Shown here: in pieces, positions 17,581 to 25,349 of the stretch | Numbering within the stretch: the first letter of the stretch is position 1 | Layout: each line of letters starts with the position of its first letter | Assembly (NCBI GenBank): GCA_046498385.1 | Contig: JAWOAU010000099.1 | Location: 1 to 43,885, forward strand | DNA length: 43,885 nt | Direction of reading: 5' to 3' | Source: Halarchaeoplasma sp046498385 | GTDB lineage: Archaea; Thermoplasmatota; Thermoplasmata; Halarchaeoplasmatales; Halarchaeoplasmataceae | Position numbers and translations under genes: made by a program | Notes under the pieces: generated by a model | What the model was told of the DNA's origin: nothing | The model's input: only the letters and a program-made list of their open reading frames with translations | The model's database searches: none

Positions 17581-17766
17581 CATCGATTGGGATCCCACTA
17601 AAGGCTTTACAGTCAAAGACACATTTTTTCTACCATAATTTTAAAATCGAATAATATGCCGGTAAAGTAGCGTGGTGGGTTGAAGGGCGGTAAAAGCGAG
17701 TGTTGATCATGTAAGAACAACTACCCGGCTCTTGAACCCGTCATGTATGAAATTCCCAAGATATTA
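17581..17766. other. Intergenic region without a recognised gene
   Basis: This is 186 bp between the cold-shock gene and the 3' end of the IS-split gene. A stretch at about 17657-17745 has some tRNA-like spacing, but no proper acceptor stem or T-arm can be drawn, so I leave it unassigned. Confidence 0.3.
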
Positions 17767-18612
17767 TCACGATAGCCTTTGCATCTCTTCTTTGTATTTT
17801 TTGATATACTCAACACTTTTTTTAACATCATTCTTTCGCAAACTTGAATTGGCCTGTTTTAAAAGAAATATATGCATAGAAACGTTTTTTCCGGATAACT
17901 TAGCCTCCTGTAACTCATCTTCCGTCTCTTTTACAATTTTTTTGAGTTTGTCTGGAATATCCTCCATAATCTTCTTTTCCGTTTTTACGGCAATACCTGT
18001 CCCCTCTTCGTTGGACGAGTTCTCTACTTTTTCTTTACCACGGTTCAATACATCATAAGCTTCTCCGACATCTACTCCTATGAATTCTAATTTCTCCACG
18101 AGGCGTGTTAGAGATTCTATATTATCAATGGCTTTTTCCTTAGAACTTTTTCCTTCTTCCGACCTTTTAACAGCAGTGGAAAGCTGTGCGAAAGCTTCCT
18201 GAAAGTCATGGCTGTTCCATGCCTCCTTGGCGAGTTCTAAGTGTTTGCGTGATTCCTTCTTTGTTTTCTCGTCACCTATGTTTTCAAGGGACTTTTCCAT
18301 TGATGAGATCCGCTTTATTATCTCCTCGTTTATCACTGATTCGATATGGTCAATCCCGTCGATCAAAAGGGTTTTAGCTTTTTTATAAGACCTATTATTT
18401 GCAAATATTTTGGCCATATTGATCATTTCATTTGCATCTGCTACGTCTATTTCATTTGCCCTAGCGTTAATTATTAGATTTCTTAGCTCCGTGGTTAGAG
18501 TATTTATTTCCGCCTTTATCTGGGCTGAACTTTCATGTTTTTCCTCCTCTGAACCCGGCGGAGGGTATTTCTCTTTAGGGCTGCTAGCCCTATCTTTTTC
18601 TTGCGCTAAATA
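17767..18612 (-). pseudogene. 3' part of an IS-interrupted gene: helical/coiled-coil C-terminal region
   Basis: The frame is open across the insertion site and ends at 17767. It encodes about 280 host residues: a low-complexity linker (SSPKEKYPPPGSEEEKHE), then long charged amphipathic helices (for example INTLTTELRNLIINARANEI and YDVLNRGKEKVEN) that predict helical bundles or coiled coil. The ATG at 18666 that opens the frame lies inside the insertion sequence and is not native. Removing the element and one copy of its 5-bp duplication joins this part in frame to 20242-21302, giving one 633-residue protein. Any product made today would lack the HhH, zinc and TPR domains. Confidence 0.85.
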
Positions 18613-18630
18613 CAGGAAGTTGGAAAGTAA

Positions 18631-18672
18631 AATAGAATGGGGGTTAGTAAATTTTATAACCCCCACTCTATT
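18631..18672 (+). repeat. Strong hairpin just inside the IS left end
   Basis: AATAGAATGGGGGTTA and TAACCCCCACTCTATT form a 16-bp stem with one mismatch around a 10-base loop, ending two bases before the transposase ATG at 18675. It could stop or fold incoming transcripts and hide the transposase start, a common way for insertion sequences to limit expression. Confidence 0.7.
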
Positions 18673-18674
18673 GT

Positions 18675-19994
18675 ATGCAACAAACCAATCAGGTTTTGTC
18701 TGACGGTTCGCTAATGAGGATAGGAAGGAACGTAATTAAAAGCTTTGGTAGCAGAATAGCAATTTTGCTCCCGATATACATTGCTTCAAACGCATTTACT
18801 GCCAAAAGAGATATCGCTGAACATCTAGCATATTCTGGAATACTAAATACCTTCCACCATAATAGGGTCATGAAGTACGATAATGCGGACCACCATATAA
18901 ACAAGCTCGAAGAAGTAACCATCAAAAAAATAGTGGATATTTTCAACTATACTTTAAGTCAATCTATAAAGCCTCAAAAAGGAATCATCCTTATTGATAT
19001 TACCAAGGATCCATACTATGGAAAAGACAAACGTTTTACAAGGGGTGTAAATGGTGAAAAAGGTACTAACTATGCCCATCTATATTTATCTTTTCAGTTT
19101 TTGGGAGAGTATCAAAAGGGATATGTAGCCTTTATTCCGGTCACACAATTTACCAACATCCACAAGGTGATCTCTTGTACTCTTAAAGAGCTGTCTGAAC
19201 GGTACGAAATACTATCTGTTTTTGCGGATAGAGAATTCTTCAATACCGATGATCTCAAAACATTCAAAAAATATGTACGGTCGTTCCTGACGCCAGCCAC
19301 CCGGAACAAAGGCGTGAAACCAAAGGAGGAAGAGATGAAAAGAGAAGAATTTTTGTTTAGTGTGGATCTACCTGATATGTGCTACCCAGATGAAGAACAT
19401 ATATCGGAAGAATTAAAATACACTTTTGAAGAAGCAGGATATCCCTTGCCCCCAGAAGCCCAAATCTTCGAAGAGAAAGAGGATGAATGGGTTATAAGTG
19501 ATGGTGGCAAAGAGTATTGCTGGATCGACGGTACTACAGAAAACCTAGACGTCTATACAGGAGGAAAAAAGATTGCTAGACACCGCATGGGTGTTAATAG
19601 AAAAGAACCAGTGGAATTTAACTTGCTCCGTTGTTGGAATGAAGAAAAAGGTAAGCACTACATGTTTGCTACAGACCTTGATATCCCTGAAAGAGATGTA
19701 CATAAGTTTGTTGAAATATATAGAAACCGCTGGAATATCGAAACAGGCTTTAGCGATAGGAACAAATTCAGGATAAGGACGACGAGCAATAAATACCGAC
19801 GGCGCGTGCTTTTCTTTGGTGTATCGTTGCTCCTCTACAACATCTGGCAGATCCTGAAAAATAGGACAAACGCTAGAAAGATCGATATGAGGCTTGGCGT
19901 TACTAAATGGCTTTTCTGCTCTAAGTGTCCACATTATCCCGCAGAAATGAAAAGAAACGATGATTACTATGATCTTCTTACAGAACCCCCCTGA
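18675..19994 (+). CDS. DDE transposase of the insertion sequence
   Basis: This 439-residue transposase has an RNase H-like core split by an insertion. The catalytic acids are likely Asp in LIDITKDPYYG, Asp in VFADREFFN, and Glu in YRNRWNIETGF. The Y-x2-R-x3-E pattern of that last motif is characteristic of IS4-superfamily enzymes. A later in-frame ATG (MRIGRNVIKSF) is an alternative start; neither start has a clear ribosome site, and a hairpin precedes the first. The frame is intact. It cuts and pastes the element between its 16-bp ends. Confidence 0.9.
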   Translation: MQQTNQVLSDGSLMRIGRNVIKSFGSRIAILLPIYIASNAFTAKRDIAEHLAYSGILNTFHHNRVMKYDNADHHINKLEEVTIKKIVDIFNYTLSQSIKPQKGIILIDITKDPYYGKDKRFTRGVNGEKGTNYAHLYLSFQFLGEYQKGYVAFIPVTQFTNIHKVISCTLKELSERYEILSVFADREFFNTDDLKTFKKYVRSFLTPATRNKGVKPKEEEMKREEFLFSVDLPDMCYPDEEHISEELKYTFEEAGYPLPPEAQIFEEKEDEWVISDGGKEYCWIDGTTENLDVYTGGKKIARHRMGVNRKEPVEFNLLRCWNEEKGKHYMFATDLDIPERDVHKFVEIYRNRWNIETGFSDRNKFRIRTTSNKYRRRVLFFGVSLLLYNIWQILKNRTNARKIDMRLGVTKWLFCSKCPHYPAEMKRNDDYYDLLTEPP

Positions 19995-20241
19995 AACTCA
20001 TGGGGGAATAGGGAAGGCGCCTTTCGCCCCCAATCCCAAGAGGTTAGACTCTATTCTGAACAACCTCGATCCACCCGTACAGGTTCTCCACTCTTCCGAT
20101 ACTTCTCCAAGTAGCATGAGGAGGACGCTAGTCTTGTGTACTTTCCCCATTTTATATCCCTCTGACACTCTCCATACTAATAAAATCCCGCCGCCCCTTT
20201 ATCACATCCCTACCCTCCTTGAATCACTTTCCAACTTCCTG

Positions 20242-21302
20242 AAATATTCGTTAATGTTTTCTTGCACCTTCTCTACCATCAAACAGGCGGTGTTATCATC
20301 ACACTCTTTTACTTTTTTCTTAATCCTCTGAAAATTATTTAAGTACCGCCGCCGTACATGGTCATCGTCGAAGCCAGAAACGGTTTTTTTCAGCTTCTCC
20401 AATGATTGGAGAGTATTGTTTAACTTTGATACTTTCTTCAAAATTTCATCGGCTATTTTAACCGCTTGTTCACGGTCATCAATGTTCCGGGCCTTCGATG
20501 CTTTGGACAGCATCTTCCTCAGGTGTTCTACATTGATTGTTTTAGATTTCAATCCGGATATTTCGGACCTTGCTTTTCTTAGAGTGTTTTCCACCCTTTC
20601 AACGCTTATGGTACATGGACGTTTTTTTGGCCCGTTTATATTTCCCTCTTTGTGATTGTATATGTTCAATAAGGTTTCAGCCCCGGGTGTCCTGAAATCC
20701 ACTGCTAGCTTGTAAGCTTCGGCAGCCTCACCTATCATCCCTAGCTTCATTGCCAGATGCGCCTTGGTATTCCATATATGTGCATAATGGCGGTCCAGTT
20801 CGATGACTTTCTTATAAGCCTTGTAAGCTCTTTCATATGCTCCCATGGATTCTAGTATACATCCCTCGATGTACCACACACTCGCGTCACCCTTCCCCTC
20901 CGCTATTTTTACGTCATATTCTGCAAGGGTCTCTAGAGGTTTCTCCAGGACACCGCCGTCCGGTAAAAAGATAGACTCTTCGATGTTAGGATAACGCTTA
21001 CCACATTCAGGGCATATTTCACACGAAAGCATGACTATATTACCGCAGCCCGGACACATGAACTCGGAGATCACATTGGTTGAAAACCCCGAGACACCTT
21101 GAATTTCATCGATAATATTCTTTGATTTTTTCTCCCCGATACTTTTCACCTTCCGTATTCGTCCAAGGCCGGCTCGTTCTATGTCGGCTAAGTCGGTAAA
21201 ACCTTCGTTTATAAGAACCCGGGCGCTCAACTCGCCTATGGACGGAACAGTCATCAATGTTGTGACCGCATCAAAGTCTCCGATATCGGCATAACTCTCC
21301 AT
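20242..21302 (-). pseudogene. 5' part of an IS-interrupted gene: HhH, zinc ribbon, TPR and coiled coil
   Basis: The 353 host residues contain a helix-hairpin-helix pair (about 18-70, VPSIGELSARVL and VKSIGEKKSKNI), a zinc-ribbon-like cluster (CPGC at 83-86, CEICPEC at 94-100), TPR-like helices (about 140-205, YERAYKAYKKVIELD), and a charged coiled-coil region (about 230-353). The frame runs 13 codons into the IS and stops at 20202. The native start has GAGGA ahead of the ATG and a TATA box near 21354-21368. The intact 633-residue protein would have combined a DNA- or protein-binding HhH with TPR scaffolding. I do not recognise a named family. Confidence 0.85.
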
Positions 21303-21782
21303 GATATATTCCTCTTTTAATATGAGAATCCGGTCCTATACGGAGAATAATACCGCTTATATTAATAAGTTCTGCATGAATTCTAATCAAATAGCAATGA
21401 TTTTGGGCTTTTAGGCATGCGCGCCATCTCCGATATGGACCGGTCTACCTAGCCAAAGCAGTGTGCTTCCATTGATTGACTATTTTACGTTACTTACGGA
21501 AGCGGTCGGAACTTGCAGGGTTCCTGCGAGTCCTCCGAACGCTGTTAGGGGAACTACCGTTTACCGTCGGCGGTTTGTCGCAGATCATATGTCGTGAAGA
21601 CACGCAGCCCGGTCACATCGACCTGGTTTGTATATCTGTTCCAGGTTAGGCATCGGCTAAATATAGTATTATAGATGGATGACACAACTTCATTGTTGCT
21701 CGTTGTGTCATCCACTGCTAGTTAGGAACATGCCAAAAGTTATGTCTCTAACTATACATAGTATTTGTATTTCCCTTTTGGA
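21303..21782. other. Gene-free stretch with stable hairpins, possible structured RNA
   Basis: No convincing gene is present. Three hairpins occur: 21501-21543 (17 pairs in three helices around a GTT loop), 21621-21646 (ACCTGG/CCAGGT), and 21676-21714 (13 perfect pairs, GGATGACACAAC with its complement). The first 65 bp hold the promoter of the IS-split gene. I could not match RNase P RNA, SRP RNA or a tRNA. Confidence 0.35.
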
Positions 21783-21904
21783 GAGCCTGTCAAAAGTTTA
21801 GTGATTTTCAGCTTTCCGCAATCCATGAAAATTTATCCAGTATATTATACTCTATTACTGATTATTTAGAAATGATCAAATATCACTAAGAACCTGACAG
21901 GCTC
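21783..21904. mobile_element. 122-bp MITE, copy 1
   Basis: A non-coding element with imperfect inverted ends, GAGCCTGTCA...TTAGTGAT, on both sides. It differs from copy 2 (35431-35552) at a single base. It is flanked by CTTTTGGA on the left and CCTTTGGA on the right, an 8-bp target duplication with one mismatch. It cannot encode a transposase and must be moved in trans. Confidence 0.9.
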
Positions 21905-22161
21905 CCTTTGGACAGTGTCGCTGCTTTCGTCCTCCAGCCAAACCAAGGAGACTTCCCACAATGAAAGAGTTAAAGGTACTCGATATCTGCCTATCCGATC
22001 CCGACCTTTTAGCACCATTCAGTTTTCATCGGATCTGATTTAGAATGTGCTCAAGTTTTTACGAAAGGGTGCGGTGGTCCTGTTTCCCCGGATATCAACG
22101 TCCTAGAGATGTACTTCTCGGAGGGTGATCAACCCCTTGGAAGTCGGGCACTAGCTATACC
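21905..22161 (+). pseudogene. Possible degenerate coding sequence
   Basis: An ATG at 21961 opens a short frame (MKELKVLDICLSDPDLLAPF) that stops after 25 codons. The next frame carries a protein-like run from about 22027 (LECAQVFTKGCGGPVSPDI) to a stop near 22190. Together they could be a small gene with one frameshift. No family is recognised and the reading is tentative. Confidence 0.25.
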
Positions 22162-22218
22162 CCCCCTATCCACTCGTAACGGACCGGGATGATTTGATCA
22201 TCCGGTCGTAATAGGGGG
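22162..22218. repeat. Two-tier inverted repeat over the 3' end of the orphan paralogue
   Basis: Outer arms CCCCCTAT (22162-22169) and ATAGGGGG (22211-22218) enclose inner arms GACCGGGATGA (22182-22192, one bulged G) and TCATCCGGTC (22198-22207) around a TTTGA loop. The structure covers the stop codon at 22198 and encodes the last residues (PPITTG) that the other paralogue lacks. Confidence 0.7.
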
Positions 22219-22584
22219 CTTATCTTTTGCGATATCTTCCAGTATCGAAACCTCGTTTTCATCGAGTTCCTTTTTGAATATCACTACCAGTACCTTCTTA
22301 TGTGCGTGTTTTTTCCCTATCGTGGCCCTGCCGTGGGATTTTATCTTTTTTACTCCCTTTTCTGCACCTTTCACTTTTGCGATGAAATAGAGTTGGTAGT
22401 CCTCATGATGTTTTGCCTCAAGCTTGATCTCGGGCTCGACGACCCATAGTGCGTAAAATCCTGTGTACCCCTCCACACCGAGGAATACTCTGCCATCGCT
22501 ACCGACCCTTTCTTCCCGTATCTCCTGTTTCCAGGTTGCCGGGAGCTCGATCCGGATATAATCGCTTTTCTTTGTAGGTTTCAT
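22198..22584 (-). CDS. Orphan protein, paralogue of the one at 16644-17009
   Basis: This 128-residue protein shares over half its residues with the copy at 16644-17009, including GSDGRVFLG, YTG.YALWVV.PEIKLE.K and KHAHKKVL. The open frame extends upstream to 22797, but similarity begins at the ATG at 22584, which has GGGTGT six bases before it and a minus-strand TATA-like element near 22607-22622. The C-terminus carries a six-residue extension created by an inverted repeat. No family or function is recognised. It is soluble and mildly basic. Confidence 0.7.
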   Translation of the reverse strand: MKPTKKSDYIRIELPATWKQEIREERVGSDGRVFLGVEGYTGFYALWVVEPEIKLEAKHHEDYQLYFIAKVKGAEKGVKKIKSHGRATIGKKHAHKKVLVVIFKKELDENEVSILEDIAKDKPPITTG

Positions 22585-22698
22585 ATACTTACACCCAGTG
22601 TCGTATCTACAGTATAATATTTTCCCTTTTCCCCTGCGGATGGTAAAAGTTATGCATTTTTTGGAACGATATACCACAAGGGCGGTGATAAAGTATAT

Positions 22699-22849
22699 AT
22701 GAGCACACTCTATGAGGTAAAAATTGGTACTGTTGCCCACAAAACCCATCCAGGAGCATAAGGACTTCCCCTTTGAAGCCGGGGAACAGGTGGTCATAAT
22801 CCTTGACCCTGAGAACGGGTAGTTGATAGTAAAAAAGAGGGAAGATTGA
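22699..22849 (+). pseudogene. Broken AbrB/SpoVT-like small DNA-binding protein
   Basis: From the ATG at 22699 the frame reads MSTLYEVK. After a +1 shift near 22722 it continues LVLLPTKPIQEHKDFPFEAG and EQVVIILDPENG, then meets a TAG before LIVKKRED and a stop at 22847-22849. The pattern (P-x-P-I near the start, GEQVVIIL, then NG.LIVKK) is that of the swapped-hairpin AbrB fold used by antitoxins and archaeal regulators. One frameshift plus one stop mark it as decayed. The family call is from pattern recognition only. Confidence 0.45.
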
Positions 22850-22908
22850 CCTTCGTTTTATCATCTAGGATGGATGGGGTTGTTCTTTTGAACTGCAAAT
22901 TTTTTACG

Positions 22909-23346
22909 ATGGCCATGGTATTTTCTCTCCTTTCCACTGCCGCCGCCGGTGTGTTTTCCAGTGGCGTTGGTTTCCGGGGAGTACGACGGAATCGTCATAA
23001 CCTCTCCCGACGAGGGTTCTAACGTTTACGCAGGGGCGTTCACACCGGCACGGCGACCCCACAGGCTGGTGCTTATACATTCCCATATCTTGAACTGGAA
23101 ATAACTTCTCCCTTTGAGGACGGTATAGGAGAGGTCGAGGTACGGATCGTGAGGACACAGAACCACTACTTCGACTTCGCCGGGCTGGATAATTCCTCAC
23201 TGCATTCAATAGAGGTGCAGGAAGCTTCTCTGGTGAGTATAATGCTCAATGGTTTCGAGGATGTTACGTACATACTGCTGGAAGGAAATACGGACATGAT
23301 TACCATTGAATCCTGGCAAAAGTCTTATCTACTTTTTTGTTACTAA
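22909..23346 (+). pseudogene. Multiply frameshifted gene for a small exported or beta-rich protein
   Basis: Three successive frames read as protein. First comes an N-terminal stretch resembling a signal peptide (MAMVFSLLSTAAAGVFSSG), then VSGEYDGIVITSPDEGSNVY, then an uninterrupted run from about 23060 (AYTFPYLELEITSPFEDG) through VRTQNHYFDFAGLDNS to the stop at 23344-23346. The last part is homologous to the fragment at 17124-17309. At least two frameshifts are needed to restore one protein. The family is unrecognised. It ends immediately before the larB ribosome site, so the larB promoter may lie within it. Confidence 0.5.
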
Positions 23347-23360
23347 GGAGAGCGAGCACA

Positions 23361-24164
23361 ATGAACGAAGATGCACTTGAGAGGATTTTGGAGGACGTTC
23401 GCAGCGGAAAAACCGATATCCCAGTGGCCAAGGAGATGTTAAGCAAATCCGAGTACGAGAACATCGGATTTGCCTGTGTTGACCATCAGCGCACACAAAG
23501 AAAGGGGTTTCCCGAGGTGATTTACTGTCCGGGAAAGTCCATATTCCAAATCGTTAAGATCGCGGAAAGTATCCTTGATAAAAACGATATCCTCCTTGCC
23601 ACCAGGGCGGATGAAGAGATATACGAAGCACTAAAAGAGCGGTCCCCCGAGATCGAATACAACCCGGACGGCAAGGTGGTTTTTGTTAGAGGAAAAGGTC
23701 GCAATATCACCGACGGAAATGTACTAGTGATAACTGCGGGTACGTCTGATATACCTGTTGCCGAAGAGGCGGCGGTCACCGCACAGGTGATGGGATGCAG
23801 GGTGGAGAAACTTTACGACGTCGGCGTGGCAGGGGTGCATAGGCTGCTGGACAACAAGAATAAGATGGAAAAAGCCACGGTTATAATCGTGGTGGCCGGT
23901 ATGGAAGGTGCCTTGGCCAGTGTTGTGGGAGGTCTGGTGAGCGTCCCGGTGATCGCGGTACCAACCAGCGTGGGTTACGGGGCCAGTTTCCAGGGTCTAT
24001 CCGCCCTCTTGACCATGCTAAACAGCTGTGCATCTGGAGTAACCGTGGTGAATATAGACAACGGATTCGGTGCAGGGTATGCGGCCTCCCAAATATTGCA
24101 TCTTGCAGAAAAAGGTATCCAAGGATGTGAGGAAGATAACCCAGGAGGTTGTTCCTGTGAGTGA
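23361..24164 (+). CDS. larB: LarB, pyridinium-3,5-biscarboxylic acid mononucleotide synthase
   Basis: LarB carboxylates and hydrolyses nicotinic acid adenine dinucleotide in the first step of nickel-pincer nucleotide (NPN) synthesis. The 267-residue protein has the PurE-like C-terminal domain with ITAGTSDIPVAEEA, DVGVAGVHR and PTSVGYGASF. It also has the catalytic-type cysteine (Cys223) in LNSCASGVTVVNIDNGFGAGY. The frame opens at 23337, but AAGGAG at 23345-23350 sets the start at the ATG at 23361. The C-terminus is cysteine-rich (CEEDNPGGCSCE), and its codons contain the larC ribosome site. First gene of a larB-larC-larE operon. Confidence 0.95.
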   Translation: MNEDALERILEDVRSGKTDIPVAKEMLSKSEYENIGFACVDHQRTQRKGFPEVIYCPGKSIFQIVKIAESILDKNDILLATRADEEIYEALKERSPEIEYNPDGKVVFVRGKGRNITDGNVLVITAGTSDIPVAEEAAVTAQVMGCRVEKLYDVGVAGVHRLLDNKNKMEKATVIIVVAGMEGALASVVGGLVSVPVIAVPTSVGYGASFQGLSALLTMLNSCASGVTVVNIDNGFGAGYAASQILHLAEKGIQGCEEDNPGGCSCE

Positions 24165-25344
24165 TGATACAACCCTGTATCTACACTGCTTTTCCGGCAT
24201 AAGCGGAGATATGCTCATCGGTGCGCTGCTGGATACAGGCATGGTGGATCTCTCATATCTGCAGGGAGAGCTGAACAAGGTCGCTATAACGGGTTACTCC
24301 ATGGATGTAAAAAAGGTAACGCGGAGCGATATCTCCGGGACCAAGTTTACCGTGAAGGATGAGGATGTAGACCAACCCCTTAGAACCCTAACGGATCTCC
24401 TGGCACTGGTGGAAGAAAGTGATCTTTCTCGGTATATCAAAAAAAGAGCAACCGAGATATTCACAGACCTGGCCAAAGCGGAGGCTGAGGTACATCACAT
24501 TCCACTGGACGAAGTGCACTTTCACGAGATCGGTGCCGTCGATACCGTGGTGGATGTGGTCGGTGCACTGATACTCATGGAGAAAATGAAAATCAAGCGC
24601 ATTTTATCATCTAACGTACACACGGGAACGGGCTTCGTCAAATGCGCCCACGGAACCTTGCCTGTACCGGCACCTGCCACAATGGAGCTCCTGAAGGGTG
24701 TGCCTGTTTACTCCACGGGTGTCGAAGGTGAGCTTGTAACTCCCACGGGTGCCGCCATTCTCAGCACACTTACGTCCTCCTACAGCGGTATGCCCCAGGG
24801 CATCATCACATCAGTGGGTTATGGTGCCGGGTACAAGGAGATAGAGCATCCGAACCTGCTCAGGGCAGTACTGCTGAAAGAGCATGACAACCACGGGAAA
24901 CAGGAGATAACTATACTGGAGACCAACATAGATGACATGAACCCTGAGATATACTCCTATCTCTTCGATTCTCTTTTCGAAGCAGGCGCCCTTGATCTTA
25001 CACTCACACCGATTTACATGAAAAAGAACCGACCGGCGGCGAAGCTGACAGTTCTGTGCAACCCCGCCCTAGCCGAGCCTTTGATGGAAATCATATTCAG
25101 GGAAACCTCGACCTTCGGAGTCCGTATCATAAATGGCCATAGGGTATGCCTTGATCGAAAGATCGTGGAGGTAAAAACACCCTATGGAGAGGTGAAGGTG
25201 AAGGTCGGATCAAAAAACGGTGAGCCGGTAACTATCTCTCCGGAATACGAGCACTGTGCGGAGATCGCAAGAGCAAAGGGGGTCGCCCTCAAAGAGGTGT
25301 ACCGTGAAGCCCTGTGCTCTGCAGAGGATTTACATGGGGTGTAA
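24157..25344 (+). CDS. larC: LarC, nickel insertion enzyme for the NPN cofactor
   Basis: LarC inserts nickel into the sulfurated pincer nucleotide in a CTP-dependent step. The 395-residue protein begins with the family signature LYLHCFSGISGDMLIGALLD. It includes FHEIGAVDTVVDVVG, the CAHGTLPVPAPAT segment and the C-terminal ETNIDDMNPEIYSYLFDSLF. Unlike the Lactobacillus gene, which needs a programmed frameshift to join LarC1 and LarC2, this is one uninterrupted frame. I place the start at the GTG at 24157: AGGAGGT lies seven bases upstream and the family signature begins nine residues in. It overlaps larB by 8 nt. Confidence 0.95.
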   Translation: MSDDTTLYLHCFSGISGDMLIGALLDTGMVDLSYLQGELNKVAITGYSMDVKKVTRSDISGTKFTVKDEDVDQPLRTLTDLLALVEESDLSRYIKKRATEIFTDLAKAEAEVHHIPLDEVHFHEIGAVDTVVDVVGALILMEKMKIKRILSSNVHTGTGFVKCAHGTLPVPAPATMELLKGVPVYSTGVEGELVTPTGAAILSTLTSSYSGMPQGIITSVGYGAGYKEIEHPNLLRAVLLKEHDNHGKQEITILETNIDDMNPEIYSYLFDSLFEAGALDLTLTPIYMKKNRPAAKLTVLCNPALAEPLMEIIFRETSTFGVRIINGHRVCLDRKIVEVKTPYGEVKVKVGSKNGEPVTISPEYEHCAEIARAKGVALKEVYREALCSAEDLHGV

Positions 25345-25349
25345 ATCTC

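Larger units (their letters stand above)
18613..20241 (+). mobile_element. Complete insertion sequence, 1,629 bp, IS4-superfamily type
   Basis: The ends are perfect 16-bp inverted repeats: CAGGAAGTTGGAAAGT at 18613-18628 and its complement at 20226-20241. They are flanked by the direct repeat AAATA (18608-18612 and 20242-20246). It carries one transposase gene plus about 230 bp of non-coding sequence at the right end. Perfect ends, an intact target duplication and an intact transposase indicate a recent, possibly active insertion. The 5-bp duplication, the DDE transposase and the archaeal host fit the ISH3-like part of the IS4 superfamily, but the family name is inference. Confidence 0.95.

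Noticed and set aside
17657..17745. tRNA-like spacing with a CAT triplet in a loop
   Set aside because: No 7-bp acceptor stem, T-arm or GTTC motif can be formed on either strand.
21420..21720. RNase P or SRP RNA
   Set aside because: The conserved core motifs of these RNAs are absent on both strands.
22585..22797. 71-residue N-terminal extension of the orphan paralogue
   Set aside because: No similarity to the other paralogue, and it covers the AbrB-like remnant and the promoter.
24157..25344. Programmed frameshift in larC as in Lactobacillus
   Set aside because: The gene reads through both LarC domains in one frame.
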